A stretch of DNA of 64,000 nt from Metallyticus violacea (Eukaryota; Arthropoda; Insecta; Mantodea; Metallyticidae): assembly GCA_030762175.1 (NCBI GenBank), contig CM060831.1, forward strand, positions 2,869,001-2,933,000. The letters are read 5' to 3'. The position numbers and the translations under genes are program-made. The notes below the pieces were generated by a model. The model had not been told where the DNA came from, ran no database searches, and was given only the letters and a program-made list of their open reading frames with translations. Below are positions 47,701-57,530 of this stretch, piece by piece (the first letter of the stretch is position 1; every line of letters starts with the position of its first letter).

Positions 47701-50700
47701 CGCTCAAAATATAATTTAAAATTGTTATAGGTTGGTTGCAACATCTTTCAGTCGCCGCTATTGTAAGGGCTTCCGCTCCTCTGTTCGTATTTAAAAGATG
47801 TTAGGCTATCCATTTCAGCTCCATTGCGCGACACTGAATTATTAGCGCAAGTGCTACTTTAAATTCACATTGTTGAACCTGCACGGATACCAGCTGGCGG
47901 AAGTTATGTTGACTGACAGATAAAAGCGTGCGCTACCACATGACATAGATATTTATGTATTATTGTTAAAATTTTACTGTAGCCCGGAATTTTTCTGATT
48001 GTCTCTCGTATTCGACAATATTACTTCACAATATTCAATGCATCCGGAAGCAGGCTCACACTCGCTCTTCAATTAAAATGATATTTTTCATGGAGATTGT
48101 TTAAGTGGGCACTTAAGTAGATAGAGCTCTGCAGTAACTGTCTTTTGGTTTTTCAACGATGAAATTCTCATTTTTTGAAGGAAGTAGCAACAGTTTTGTT
48201 CACTATACTCCTTGTTCTCTTCAACTTTGTCAAAGGTTTTCGTCTGGGAAGACCCAAACTGAATCAATCCAGGCCGATCAACTGTTAATAATTCTCGTCC
48301 TTTTCTCACTCTTAAAGTACTGAGGGACACTAATCCTAAAGCCATTTCGACATCTTATAGGATCTTATTGCATCTCCTTGCATCATTGTCTCTACCAGAG
48401 AAAACTTATCCTCTTACGAGGTGCTGTCACAAAGTTCCAGGACTAGGCTTGGAGATATGTGCGCAGCTATCGTAAGCTTTTGTTCCCACGTGCATGGGAA
48501 GCTTTGCGATTTCTTTATCGACTGCAAACTAGAACAGCATTGGATTGTTAAGGATGGAGGAGAAAACTTCAGTACTTCAGCCTAGCTCACGGTTGCGTTT
48601 GTGCTTACGCTTCCCTATTGGGACACGGATGAGGTTTCAAGATAAAACACCCTCCTCCTATGGAGTTTGAGCCCAATGTTTATTTTCCTCGTAAACTCAA
48701 GGTTACGGGTTCAAAACCGGCTATGGTCGATTTTAGAACATTAAAATCCCAAGTATGGCTTTCTTCGGAAGCCGTTGAGCCCATGTCTAAATTTATGGCG
48801 TGTAAATGAACCTCAAGCCTGAAAGGAGAAGCTTCTAACCAACTAATACTCAGAAAGTACGCTTCCATTACCGGGGCAAAAAAGAGCCCTGGCACCTCCG
48901 ATCCTGTAACTGAACCAACGGAATGAAAAGGGAGAGCGAAAAATTCGTGTAACGTAAATATCTATCCCAGCATTTGCGTAAGCGACCAGGGGAAACCGCG
49001 AAAAGCCCAAAATTGGGATGGCTGACTCCAAGATACTTAAGCTCGAATGCCCACTCGATACAACGAGTCATTTAGCGCAGAAAACAATTGTGTCATTCTG
49101 ACAGACATGCAAACCGAAAACTCGCATATACAGGTGATTCTCTAGCTGTAAGCCCCAAACTATTGTCTAAAATAATGTAGGAGCGTTTCGGAGGTCCTGG
49201 GGTCAGGTCAAGCTGTATGGGTAAGGTTTTTTTCCGGAGTCTTTTCTTATTCTGAGAAGGTGAATACCAAGTACCTCGAGCTCATTTCCACCCTCATTAA
49301 TATAAGCATCCCCTGATGCACCACAATCATATCACCCTTACTGTTATCTTCGATGGGACAACAAAACGCTCCCTTTGTTCGTCCCGCCCTCAGAAGTCCG
49401 CTACAATACTGTCATACCAAGGAGGAATGTCCACAAGTACATGAGAGCAAGTGACTGGCTTTGGACAAAACAATAATAATGACTTGTAAACGTATATACC
49501 TTTAACAATGCAAAACACTATGGAAACTCCTGCAATATAATGGACTCATTTAGTGAACTGTACTGTTCCACATCACAGCATCTCGGCAGCTGTAACTCCA
49601 TTTTTAGTACACAATCGCATAATTCGTGTTCTTTGTTCGTAAATACTGGGAAAGAGATTCATTTAAAGCATGCCAGGCGGCATTTTGCACTGAATTGAGT
49701 GAAAGAATTGTGCCACCAAAGTATTGCACCTAGAAATTGGTTAACAAGTTAGAGACTTCTAACTCAACGTTAAAGAATGTCGAAATTATCTGAATAAATA
49801 ATAAACAATGAAGAAGCGCGATTATTAACGTCACCATCAAAACCATGCAAAGACTTTCCAACATACGACGGTCATTTGAAAAGTTCTCAGAATGAAGCAC
49901 AAAATGGAGGCGCAGCTTTTTAAAATTGATTTACTTTTCAACAATCTCTTTTTTAATAACCCCAGCCTTTTCTCGCGTATTTTTGTCTCCATTAGGTCCA
50001 TAAGTTTAGCTCAAAACACTGCAGTGGGAAGGCAATTAGCAGTACACTCTTGGCAGCCGAGAAAACCGAGCCATAATCTTTTCGGCCGATTCCACACACT
50101 TGGCCTCTTTTGACGGTGAAGAGTCGTGATGTTCCCATTGTTTACACTGTTCGTTTGTATCATTGTCACAAATCGTCGCATTAAGTCGGCAGGATTTCTC
50201 TGAAAACGGAACAAACTTTGCTTTTGACCCTGAGTCAGCAGTCGCGGCTTCCATCTTGCCGATAACTTTTTCAAGCAATTCTTCCCTCAAAATGAAATAC
50301 GCGTTCCCCTAAAATGCTCAGAGCTTCAGCAATTTCAAGCACTTAAACGGCGATTCTCCAGAACCACATCGATCTTTGCTGATGTCGTAATGAATATTTT
50401 AGTCCGCGGCCAGCTTGGAAACTGTTGAAAATGACGGTGCAGAGTCCCCTAGAGTGTTTGTCATATCTGTTACTTCATACTCTTCTTTACCAAATATACA
50501 CGCGCCTGCACTGCAACAAACAGCTATAGCTACTATGATTCTTGACCAACTTGTATTATTGCACAAATCTTTCTATGGAAGAAGGCGGTTTTTTTATAAA
50601 AAAAACTGCTGCTGCAATCTGTGGGTCATTTCAAGAAATTTTCAAATGACCCATATTAGAGCGGCGAAAAAACAAACAAACCGATGTGCCTACTTTGTGT

Positions 50701-53700
50701 TCAAGAAATATGGAAAGGTTTATGTTTAGAACTTAAAATGGTGGTGTTGTTCATGGTTTTGTAAATTCTCAAAACAGAGTAAAACCCCACGAACATCAGA
50801 ATGTGGTGTGTCGTGTCTCAGACGAAATAAAAGACACCGTTTTCAGCATGGACCATAACAGGTCCTGTTTTACATTGAAGCTGTGTGTACATTTGAGAGT
50901 AAAGAGTGTGGCTATCAATCAAAATAACTTTCGTTACTTGCTTGTAAATTCCATGAACGGAGTATTAAGAAAGTAAAAACATAAAAGCTGTAGTACTTTT
51001 AGCAATACAGGTTTTAGACTTCAGCACAAACAGCTCTGGAAGTTCTCTTATAATCCTACCACTTAATTGTTGCCAATTAGCGAGCTGCCAATTGTTAGGC
51101 ACGTTTTAATGAAACAACAATGTTGTGCGGAAGTTTCTCCCGCCACGGATATGTAGGCGCCTGAAAACTTGGAAGTTGGTGAAAAGTGTACCCCATTCTT
51201 AACGCTGCCTCTCCGAGTTAATTAGTGGATATTATTGTTGTCGCTAGGCGGCACCACGTGGGCGCAACAAGGGCGTAAACTGCATCCGAATGATAAAGAG
51301 CGCGTTTTCTTTCGTGAACAAAGGATAGAAAGGGAACGGGGTAAATGTTCACAATCACCTGTGAGATACTTTCTTAAAAAATACTTTTAAACATTCATGC
51401 CTACAATGAACATTATGTTAATTGAATTTCTTTTGCATTTTGCCTAACAGCTACTTTAAGAAATATTTTCATCTATTTTTGAAAATGTTCACTTGCAACT
51501 AATTTGTAAAATGATTGCAAACACACCGAAAAAAAAAATGAAGTAAAAATATAAAGTTGTACAAGGCAAAGGTTTTCCAGTTTTATTGTATTGTTGTGAA
51601 AAATTCACAATAAAAAGAGATTGAAATAATATACAAACAGCAGATATGAAATACTTTAGAACAGTAAAAGAATGCACTAGACAGGTCAAATAAAACCTGA
51701 AGATATATTACAAGATTTGATCATATTGTCATTAATTAAAATTATTTGCATGTCCACTAACAGTCATAAAAGCGTGTTTCTTTAGGGGTGCCACTTTAGG
51801 ACATACGAAGGCATTCAAAAGTTTTGTAACCAGTCTGTTGTCCATTGTTGGATAATGTCTACAAAAATGTAACTAATGCAGCTGGCAACAATCTATCAAA
51901 ATATGTATAAGTGCAAGTTTAAGTTTGCATAGACTCTGTCCTACAGTCTGTTGACTTCAGTCTTGTGTCAATAGCTGGTGAAAAATTAAAATTACATATT
52001 TTTAGTTAATTTATTCCTGTCACGTTGGTACTTTTACCTCGCAGCTTTCAAAGTCAGCACATAATCTCAGTCATAGAAGGCTAGTTTTTAAGTATTGAAA
52101 TTTAATGTTTGGTGTTTTCGCTTTGTGCAGGTCCCGTCCTCTTCCCGGTGTCGCCTGAAGCAGGAGAGACTAGTGGAGTCATCGTAGGTGCTTCCGGATA
52201 CGGCTTTGTTCCGCCACGGTCCTCCCAAATTGGTAAGCATCGCTCATTCCCACGGCGAGATTTTGTATTGGCGTCCAGTTGCACCTTCTTCAAACTGTTC
52301 TCCAGAAAGAAAAACCCAATGTGTTGTATTTTAATCAAAAGTTGGTTGTACTGCATCGTATTTCAGCCGGCCGAATGAATTCCCCAATTTCACGCTCAAA
52401 AAATGACTCGATGGTATGAGCGCAATAGAAAACAGGATTACCTTGACTTAACAGTGGTGCGCTCTATCAGAACGCTTAATTTGACTAATTTGCCCACTGA
52501 GGGAGGCGCGGTAATTCAATTTGTAGCCTAACCTGACACACGCATGCGTATAGCAACGCCATACCTACAACAAAAGTTACAACGTTTTATAAGCGTCGAA
52601 ATTTAACTGTAGTGCACACAAAATATGTTCGATTGCATTTCTGTTGTGTTAAACACATTCCATCGATCAATTTGTTTGTTTATTCGTGCAATTGTAAACT
52701 GTAAAAACACACTTTCACTTCATTATTACGTATTATACAATAAACTGCGCGTATTTCTCTTTTAAGTCAAGATCAAAAATTGCGTTACAAAAACTAAAGA
52801 AAGACGGAGTGTCGGATATAGCAAGCCATCCCCGCTAACTTTGAGCTCAAGTTAAATTTGGAAAATGAGCCGTTTTATCTGCGCGAGGGATGTAAGGCAT
52901 TTCCCAGGGCGAAGTGCCACTTGACTGTCTTTACGGCGTCTTCGCAATAAACACGGCGCTTTTGGGAGACTTAGCGTGCAAATCTGCACAGTACAGTCCC
53001 TTGGTTACGTTAACTTGCAAAGTTCTTCATTTAACTCACGTTACACAGTGTTAAGATTTGCTAGCGCCCCAAAATTACACTAGAACTGTTTCCAGGCATT
53101 TGGGGTCAATAATGTGTTGCTACCAGGAGCTTGGAGCCAACAATGTATAGTTAAAAGGGGCTTGGAAATAACAACGTGCTAGGATTTTGGATCTAATAAT
53201 GTATTGTTGCCAGGGGTAGGAAATGAATAATGTGTTATCAGCGTTTGAAGCCAGAAATGTGTTGTTTGGAGGTAATAATGACTGTTGAAAGTGTAAATTC
53301 AACAATATATTTTTACTAGGGTTTGAAAATATATAAAATACCGTTGTTATGAGTTTGGGGTATCAATAACACATTGTTGTCAGATAATATCGTCTAACTA
53401 GCAGTGCAGAGTAAACGGTTTAGTTTACCAGGTGCATGAAGCCAACAATCAAAAGTTCGCAACTGGATTATTGTTAAGCAATGTAAAGTAATTATATGTT
53501 TATTAGTAGTTGGAAGGCCATAAAACACATTTGCTCAGTGTTTCTTTCAGATTACTTTGGGGGGGGGGCTACATGTTCCCCTCCCCCGAAGATTTATAAC
53601 ATATAACAATACTGTAGGCGGCTTTACGCTTTCACTTCCTTGCCTGAAAAAAATTCGAATATTGTCATTCAAAGCGAACAACAATCAATGCAAGCTTGCA

Positions 53701-54388
53701 AATAAATAGAACAAATGCTTTATTGTACATTGTTGTATTAAGAGTGCTACAAGTTTACTGAATGCAACGCAAAAGCAGCGCACACACGCAAGATCCGATT
53801 GTTGTTGATTTGACCACCGCTTTTCCGCAAATAAAACTTTCTGGAAGAAACACTGCTGTTGTTAGTAGTATAATGCCAATATTGCACTAAAGGTTCACAT
53901 CAAATAATATATCTTGCTAACTGTTTAGATGCACTGTTGTCATAATATATTGTTGCTATGGTGTGATTAAAATGATAATGTGCATAAAGCCAACAATATA
54001 TTTTGCAAAGCCTTTGAGGTGAACAAAGTGATAAAATTCATGTACTGTATCTTTTTTATTTCTCTGGTGTTTCGCGTGTCTGCTGGTATGTGGACATAAT
54101 AAGCTCTTAGCCTCTCCCAAGTCTAGTTAACAAATAAAAAAGCGATATAACGCTCAGGATTAATGTTACACAGATGCCAGCAGGTACTTCTCAACAAAAG
54201 AAGTAGCTTGTAAGAAAAAACTGTGTTCTTGAGCAATACGAGACTGTCATGTAATTAGCAGCACTTCTCGGCGCTATGCTGAGGGTTGGATTCCTGTACA
54301 TGTTGGTGCGAACTAACAAATTCTGTCGTGTGTTACAGGAGGAGCGCCGCAGTTCGGCAGTGGTCCACGCTTCGGAGCTTTCTTTTAA
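32715..54388 (+). CDS. Small secreted Gly/Pro-rich protein, cuticular-protein-like gene layout (4 exons, 96 aa)
   Basis: I do not recognise a named family. Four exons join in frame: 32715-32729, 45849-45972, 52131-52232 and 54339-54388. All three introns are GT-AG, in phases 0, 1 and 1. The product has a signal peptide (residues 1-19, hydrophobic core LMILCLAVMSGVTLA, predicted cut before Q20). A His/Tyr patch (FHHYY, 21-25) and a Pro/Gly-rich stretch (27-42) follow. A denser block at 48-75 contains GETSGVIVGASGYGFVPP, and the tail is Gly/Phe-rich and ends GAFF. The mature part has no Cys. The first intron (13.1 kb) splits the signal peptide after MSVQL, as is common in insect cuticular-protein genes, so an extracellular structural role is a reasonable inference. 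No Rebers-Riddiford chitin-binding consensus is visible. Exon 3 (102 nt, phase 1-1) could be skipped without a frameshift. A TATA box and poly(A) signals bracket the model. Confidence 0.8.
33045..33325 (+). repeat. Imperfect tandem duplication, ~157-bp unit
   Basis: gttagatttcaaacttat occurs at 33062 and 33219. The units also share cttagga..actttttt near their ends. Confidence 0.75.
33326..34843. other. Intron 1: AT-rich, no gene
   Basis: An (AAT)n run lies at 34217-34242. The GC-richer patch 34600-34840 has no domain. Confidence 0.45.
34858..35124 (+). mobile_element. SINE-B, full length, with 14-bp target-site duplication
   Basis: The head contains gtggccgaggtcgttaagg and ggttcgaatcccgcc. 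Perfect duplications cctacgccgacggg lie at 34844-34857 and 35125-35138. This is the least diverged copy in the window. Confidence 0.97.
35188..35452 (+). mobile_element. SINE-A, full length
   Basis: Head tctagcgaaccatatttgcc, B-box region and body present; tail agcacccataaacaaaacc. Confidence 0.9.
35453..36169. other. Intron 1: no assignable gene
   Basis: A 113-codon frame at 35426-35767 begins in the SINE tail and has no domain. Confidence 0.4.
36170..37160 (-). mobile_element. Mariner family M-C, copy 2
   Basis: Nucleotide-level relative of the 21.24-22.35 kb element, for example atggaaccgtttttgctttc, ttgccacccactg and cacttggaagtgaaggtcat. The coding frame is broken throughout. Confidence 0.7.
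37165..37450 (+). mobile_element. tRNA-like SINE, fourth family
   Basis: The head resembles an A box (ggttgccttgggcgttaac) and a B-box-like ccaggtttaaatttc. The body includes gagttgggctgtctcctc. It ends in a short run, acgacttgacttga, as SINE tails with short repeats do. Confidence 0.45.
37451..37924. other. Intron 1: no assignable gene
   Basis: Nothing recognisable. Confidence 0.4.
37925..38260 (-). mobile_element. DDE transposase C-terminal fragment, different from the mariners above
   Basis: The minus-strand translation contains FPQDRVISRDLWP and then NPHAAQELKDNIRQEI. In related insect transposases this reads R.LWPPRSPDLNP.DFFLWG..K..VY..NP.T..ELK..I. The PPRSPDLNP part is deleted here. 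Assignment to the IS630/Tc group is from family knowledge. Confidence 0.6.
38261..39229. other. Intron 1: no assignable gene
   Basis: AT-rich with a short (AAT)n at 38729-38748. A minus-strand stretch at 39080-39210 translates to KIKTAEEHYGKGEFRIAKEI without stops, but I cannot name it. Confidence 0.35.
39230..39610 (+). repeat. Dispersed repeat R1, copy 2 (core inverted)
   Basis: Partner of 7150-7800: outer parts in the same orientation, core (39385-39500) reverse-complemented. Confidence 0.6.
39611..40925. other. Intron 1: no assignable gene
   Basis: An 80-codon frame at 40523-40762 contains FVWIKGMIGADSEDHPLF but matches nothing I know. Confidence 0.35.
40930..41325 (-). mobile_element. 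tRNA-like SINE or LINE 3' end
   Basis: The minus strand starts with ttcttggtctagtggttaac, an A-box-like motif, but no convincing B box follows. The ~350-bp body is GC-richer than its flanks. Weak call. Confidence 0.35.
41326..41749. other. Intron 1: no assignable gene
   Basis: Poly(T) at 41392-41412, nothing else. Confidence 0.45.
41750..42330 (+). repeat. Dispersed repeat R2, copy 2, split by SINE-A
   Basis: Left part 41750-41960 and right part 42260-42330 align with consecutive parts of 28030-28400. Confidence 0.55.
41966..42236 (-). mobile_element. SINE-A inserted into R2
   Basis: The tail tttatttacggacgctcttt is at the left and the head with gattaacccgcgatcttgg at the right. The last ~25 head bases are missing or degraded. 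Confidence 0.88.
42331..42892. other. Intron 1: no assignable gene
   Basis: Nothing recognisable. Confidence 0.45.
42893..43131 (+). mobile_element. SINE-A with internal deletions
   Basis: The head cagtcctgatggtctagta and the tail aaagagcgtgctaaaataaa are present. The ttacggcac core is shortened. Confidence 0.85.
43374..43628 (-). mobile_element. SINE-B, diverged
   Basis: Reverse-strand landmarks: catttactaccgaagtatca, gaggaaaactgaagg (A-run at 43531-43548), and a head with cgactccgagttggaa and tcgaggttgttaaggcag. Confidence 0.8.
43629..45848. other. Intron 1: AT-rich, no supported gene
   Basis: A C-run lies at about 44206-44215. The minus-strand frame 44938-45198 (CEQDVKTGFDPFASEVKK, then MSIRYKVFSNLEV) looks protein-like and may be a transposon scrap; no family assigned. 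Confidence 0.35.
45849..45972 (+). CDS. Exon 2 (rest of signal peptide, His/Tyr and Pro-rich segment)
   Basis: The exon starts after the acceptor tctgtttcag and ends before the donor GTAATG at 45973, leaving one base for a split Gly codon. It encodes MILCLAVMSGVTLAQ, then FHHYYSGPRPGP and a Pro/Ala/Gly-rich stretch. An upstream in-frame ATG at 45807 exists but lies inside the intron and would spoil the signal peptide. Confidence 0.8.
46880..47670 (+). other. Possible degraded coding repeat in intron 2
   Basis: Short protein-like pieces (MLANVISNLREAV; YAALKTPFTPGCKEHELPA) lie in successive frames. A 108-codon frame at 47344-47670 has one hydrophobic stretch. I cannot assign a family. Confidence 0.25.
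48656..48840 (+). mobile_element. SINE-A, 3'-truncated
   Basis: Head cctcgtaaactcaaggttac, ggttcaaaaccggc and body to ctgaaaggagaagcttct; the last ~70 bases are absent. Confidence 0.85.
49870..50652 (-). mobile_element. Mariner family M-D, internally deleted, with terminal inverted repeats
   Basis: The ends ggtcatttgaaaagttctc (49870) and, inverted, gggtcatttgaaaatttc (50652) are near-matching. The minus-strand coding includes FREELLEKVIGKMEA-like and QCKQWEHHDSSPSKEAK, with LRDSAPSFSTVSKLA upstream. At ~780 bp it is well under the ~1.3 kb of full elements; the catalytic C-terminus is gone. Confidence 0.75.
50653..51789. other. Intron 2: no assignable gene
   Basis: Unique-looking sequence, GC-richer at 51100-51340 with one CACGTG E-box at 51255-51260. 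Confidence 0.4.
51790..52000 (+). mobile_element. Mariner 5' end fragment (same family as 8.3-9.9 kb)
   Basis: acgaaggcattcaaaagttt and ttgtaaccagtctgttg, followed by cagtctgttgacttcagt and agctggtgaaaaat, match the reverse complement of 9745-9931. It stops before any transposase coding, 130 bases short of exon 3. Confidence 0.65.
52131..52232 (+). CDS. Exon 3 (GETSGVIVGASGYGFVPP block)
   Basis: The acceptor ctttgtgcag and donor GTAAGC flank 102 bases. The exon encodes Gly47 to Ile80, including PVLFPVSPEAGETSG and SGYGFVPP. It is GC-richer than its intronic surroundings, and reads without stops in the only frame compatible with both neighbours. Confidence 0.8.
52233..54338 (+). other. Intron 3 of the secreted-protein gene (2.1 kb)
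   Basis: It holds the degenerate ~30-bp minisatellite at 53090-53385. The rest is unique AT-rich sequence with a G-tract near 53561, and I see no gene. Confidence 0.65.
53090..53385 (+). repeat. Degenerate ~30-bp minisatellite
   Basis: About ten units with the shared core aataatgtgttgttgccagg and a linker ggtttgga. Core starts fall at 53111, 53142, 53173, 53199, 53229, 53256, 53277 and 53304, with weaker ones after. Confidence 0.65.
54339..54388 (+). CDS. Exon 4 (Gly/Phe-rich C-terminus and stop)
   Basis: The acceptor gtgttacag precedes 50 bases that complete a split Gly codon. They encode GAPQFGSGPRFGAFF and end in TAA at 54386-54388. Confidence 0.78.
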
Positions 54389-54456
54389 ACCCAGCTTCAC
54401 ATCTACCGTCCATCTTCATCACCTCACAACGTTCCATTTGTAATTTATATTTAATT

Positions 54457-54469
54457 AATAAACAATAAA
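54457..54469 (+). terminator. Two overlapping-region poly(A) signals, AATAAA
   Basis: AATAAA occurs at 54457-54462 and again at 54464-54469, 69-76 bases after the stop codon. This gives a 3' UTR of roughly 100 bases and closes the gene model. Confidence 0.7.
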
Positions 54470-54819
54470 ACTGTAAATATAAAACACATTACTGTTTGTT
54501 CTTTAGCTGATGATTCGCATACCTAAGACTTGCTTCCTTGATAGGACCAAACATTTCCATCTGGAGAAAGCGAATTCCAGGTTAGGTTATAATGTTTACA
54601 TTCCCATTCAGGCAAGATATCATGTTTAAGGATGCTTTTTTATGTTGGCAGCAATAGAACTGAAAATTCCCCAGAACTCCCTAGAAAGCCATTGACTTGC
54701 GTTGTAAACAGGAGAAAGTACCTTACCTTGAACCGAAAACCAAGAGAGGAATGTCTTCCGCATAAACAGACAGCAAATTGAACTTCGTTTTTGCTTTTAA
54801 TGGTCACCATTGAATATCC

Positions 54820-55870
54820 GACGTCATGGTAGTCAGAAAGTGGCCTGCAGTCCAGAGCGCATCACTCTGAAAGTTTTGAAAATAAAAGCAATATTATTTT
54901 TTAAAATGTGATAAGATCGTTGCATATTTTCAAAGTGTTCTCCATTACGTTTTGTAAAACGTTTCACTCGTTCAAACAATTTGTAAATGCTTCTTTGGAT
55001 AGAGTGCAAATACATTCTTCCTGCGGTTACAGGCGATTCAAATAGCTTTCTTTTATTTTGGGGAGTAGAAAAAAGTCGCATATCTGAACTGTATAGAGGA
55101 TGGGGCGTACATTTGATTCCTGCTGTAATTCGACTGTTGCAATGTGGGCAGAGGCGTTGTCGATTCTACGCAGACCAGTCTTATGACACTTGGAGCAGTG
55201 TACCATCTGACAGTGACAGTCTTTTGTCTCTCACAATATGACCACTGGTTGAGAACAAGAAACAGATCATCTTCTTACCAACACTTCTCGCTCCCTTACT
55301 TTTGTTGCGGGGTTCTCTCCTGGAAAGACCCAGATCGATGACTGTCACTTAGTTTCTGATCATACTGATATATCCAGCTTTAGTCACCTGTTATGATGTT
55401 AAATATGTTTACAAAAATTTTAGCAATACACTTTCTCTCTCTACCTGCTCAACTGTGAGGTGGTGGGGGATCCATGTACTACAGAGCTTCCTAACGAGAA
55501 GTTTTTCTTTGACAAGATTCACAGCTTTTTGAATCTGATGATATGTTACATCGATACATGCTCTCTGCTTTCATCACATTTTCATCCATTGTTGTCATAA
55601 TGGGCCATCCTGCGCGGTCTTTCTCTTTGAGGGAGTCTGTTCCTCTCCTAAAATCTGCAAATCACAGATAAATGGTGGAGTGCAAAGGACAAAATTCCCC
55701 AAATGTACGAAGTAAACTTTCAAGGCATTCTCTCTCCCCTAAACCGGCTTTAAAGTCGTAGTAAATCAAAGAGCGGAAATATTCTCGCTTGAGATCCATC
55801 CTAGCGTCTGGCGTAGCAACACCCGCGTACACATACATATTGTTGTTACTCTCAAAACGTTCAAAGTGAC
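54820..55870 (-). mobile_element. Mariner-type transposase pseudogene, near full length
   Basis: The minus-strand order is YDFKAGLGERECLESLLRTF, FRRGTDSLKEKDRAGWP, ERQKTVTVRWYT, then FERVKRFTKRNGEHFENM at the C-terminus (typically FE.W..RL.KCI...GDYFEK). It lies just downstream of the secreted-protein gene's poly(A) signals on the opposite strand. Many stops. Confidence 0.75.
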
Positions 55871-55989
55871 TCTGTAAATATGTACCACATATTAGAAAGT
55901 TCCTTACTTCATTTCTAAAATCAAAAGTGCATATTGTTGCAATATTTAGGTAACGATGTTATACACACATAATGATTTAATTACGCTTA

Positions 55990-56115
55990 GGATGAGATAC
56001 ACGGGAAATCTGTCCAGGCGCCTCTTTGTCCGCCACAAATTAAAATCACAGCCGCTGGGATCGAAACTACGCCGCTTGGGGGTAGACGGACATTGTAACT
56101 AATCGGCCAAGTTGC
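55990..56115 (-). mobile_element. tRNA-like SINE head
   Basis: The minus strand has ttggccgattagttacaatg (A-box-like) and gtttcgatcccag (B-box-like), then gctgtgattttaa. Confidence 0.45.
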
Positions 56116-56549
56116 TGTCGCCCACAAGAATACGTACGATGAAATTAGAGGCCAAGAATAGGCGTCCGGGGGGATGAATTCTGGAGCATACTCCCTACTA
56201 TATCTTCAAACATTCTGATAATGTAACAATACAACGAGGGACACGTTTTTAAAATTTAGCTTGACTTTCTCATAATCTTTTATTAATTATATTTCCTCAG
56301 ACATTTATTTTTAAACTTAATCCTTTTCTGGAGATAAAAAAGATGAAAGTAACCCCTAAATGTTTTACTTTTTCTTCTTTTATGTTCTTCAGTACAAAAA
56401 TTTCCGTATGACAGTAAAATTAAACATTTGTAGGAAATTCGTCCATTTACGTACACATTTCAAGAAAAAGGTTTAGTTTAAGTGAAGGAATGACGCAGCT
56501 ATTTTATTTTTTTATTCACTTATTAGATTTACTGGCTAGTGTGTGAACT
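56116..56549. other. No assignable gene
   Basis: AT-rich, nothing recognisable. Confidence 0.45.
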
Positions 56550-56900
56550 ATGTTTTTTTTTCTTCCCTGGAAATATCACAAAAACAGAATAGTTCAGCAA
56601 TCATTGTCGTGTAAGTGGGTTTCTTCGAGACCCCCAAAATACCCCTTTACTTCCTGTATGACCTTTTCATTTTACTTAAAGTTGTGTCCATCCAGGAAAG
56701 TTTTGAGTTTCAAGAACAAACGGAGCGAGATCAGGTGAATGGGGAAGATGCGGAAGCATTATAAGTCACAGTTGGGTCAATTTGTCCTTAGGGACATGGT
56801 GTCATGGTGAAACATCTTCGTTTTGAAAATTCCCGGATTTTTTCCGCGATCGCTGTCTTTAGCATCTGTCCAAAAGTGATGCATATTACTCAATAATTAA
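56550..56900 (-). mobile_element. Mariner-type C-terminal fragment
   Basis: The minus-strand translation LKLKTFLDGHNFK corresponds to LKTFLAGHKFK of the 18.7-kb copy, and the nucleotide segment around ccaggaaagttttgag is shared. Confidence 0.6.
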
Positions 56901-57315
56901 CAGCAAACTAAAACATTTATAACTGCTAACACAGAAGAAAAGATAGCACTGTCCCTGCGTATTTCTTTTGCTGTTCGCAGCACTCAACAAACGTTTCTAT
57001 TTACTAAATCGATTAGCCTTATGGGTTTAACGAGATGTTACAGCCTCGCCGTGCAAAAGTGAACTAACCATATGCGCTCGAACAGATCATAAATTTATTT
57101 CATTATTTAGTGTATTGCAACACTGGCGTGCGATTTGCAAATATAAGAAACAAGTTTGTTGTTTGTGTGTCTAAAAAGATATTTCTTATCCATCAGTTTA
57201 AAAGAACTGCACAATTTTATTTGGCAATGCCAGTCAAGGTATCTGTTATAAGTTTGGCGTATGTTTCCCTGATAATTCGCATCACAGAGTTCCTTTGCAT
57301 CTTTTCCCTAGCAGA

Positions 57316-57530
57316 TTGAGAGCTGAGACACCGTAGACGATCACACATGAGATGAAAAGATAAAAATTTGGGAAATAACTTTTGAAAGGATTTAGTTTAA
57401 GGTTCCTCCACGGCATTTACCATTAATGAGGATTGAGGAAAATTTCATTTAAGGAATACGGTCCTGGCCGTGGTCAATCCCCAATCTGCCGTTCACGAGT
57501 TCATGTTTTATCCGCCAGGTTCACTCGCAG
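57316..57530 (-). mobile_element. SINE-B, diverged
   Basis: Reverse-strand landmarks: gcatttaccattaatgagga, ttgaggaaaattt and a head with ggtcctggccgtggtcaatc. The 3' end is degraded. Confidence 0.75.

Larger units (their letters stand above)
45973..52130 (+). other. Intron 2 of the secreted-protein gene (6.2 kb)
   Basis: It contains one SINE-A copy, a mariner with recognisable inverted ends, and a mariner 5'-end fragment close to the acceptor. The unassigned parts (45973-48655, 48845-49869 and 50655-51790) show C-tracts at 46210 and 46825 and no supportable gene. Confidence 0.65.

Noticed and set aside
52109..52378. 89-residue protein starting at 52109
   Set aside because: It reads through the acceptor and donor of exon 3. 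Only 52131-52232 fits the spliced frame.
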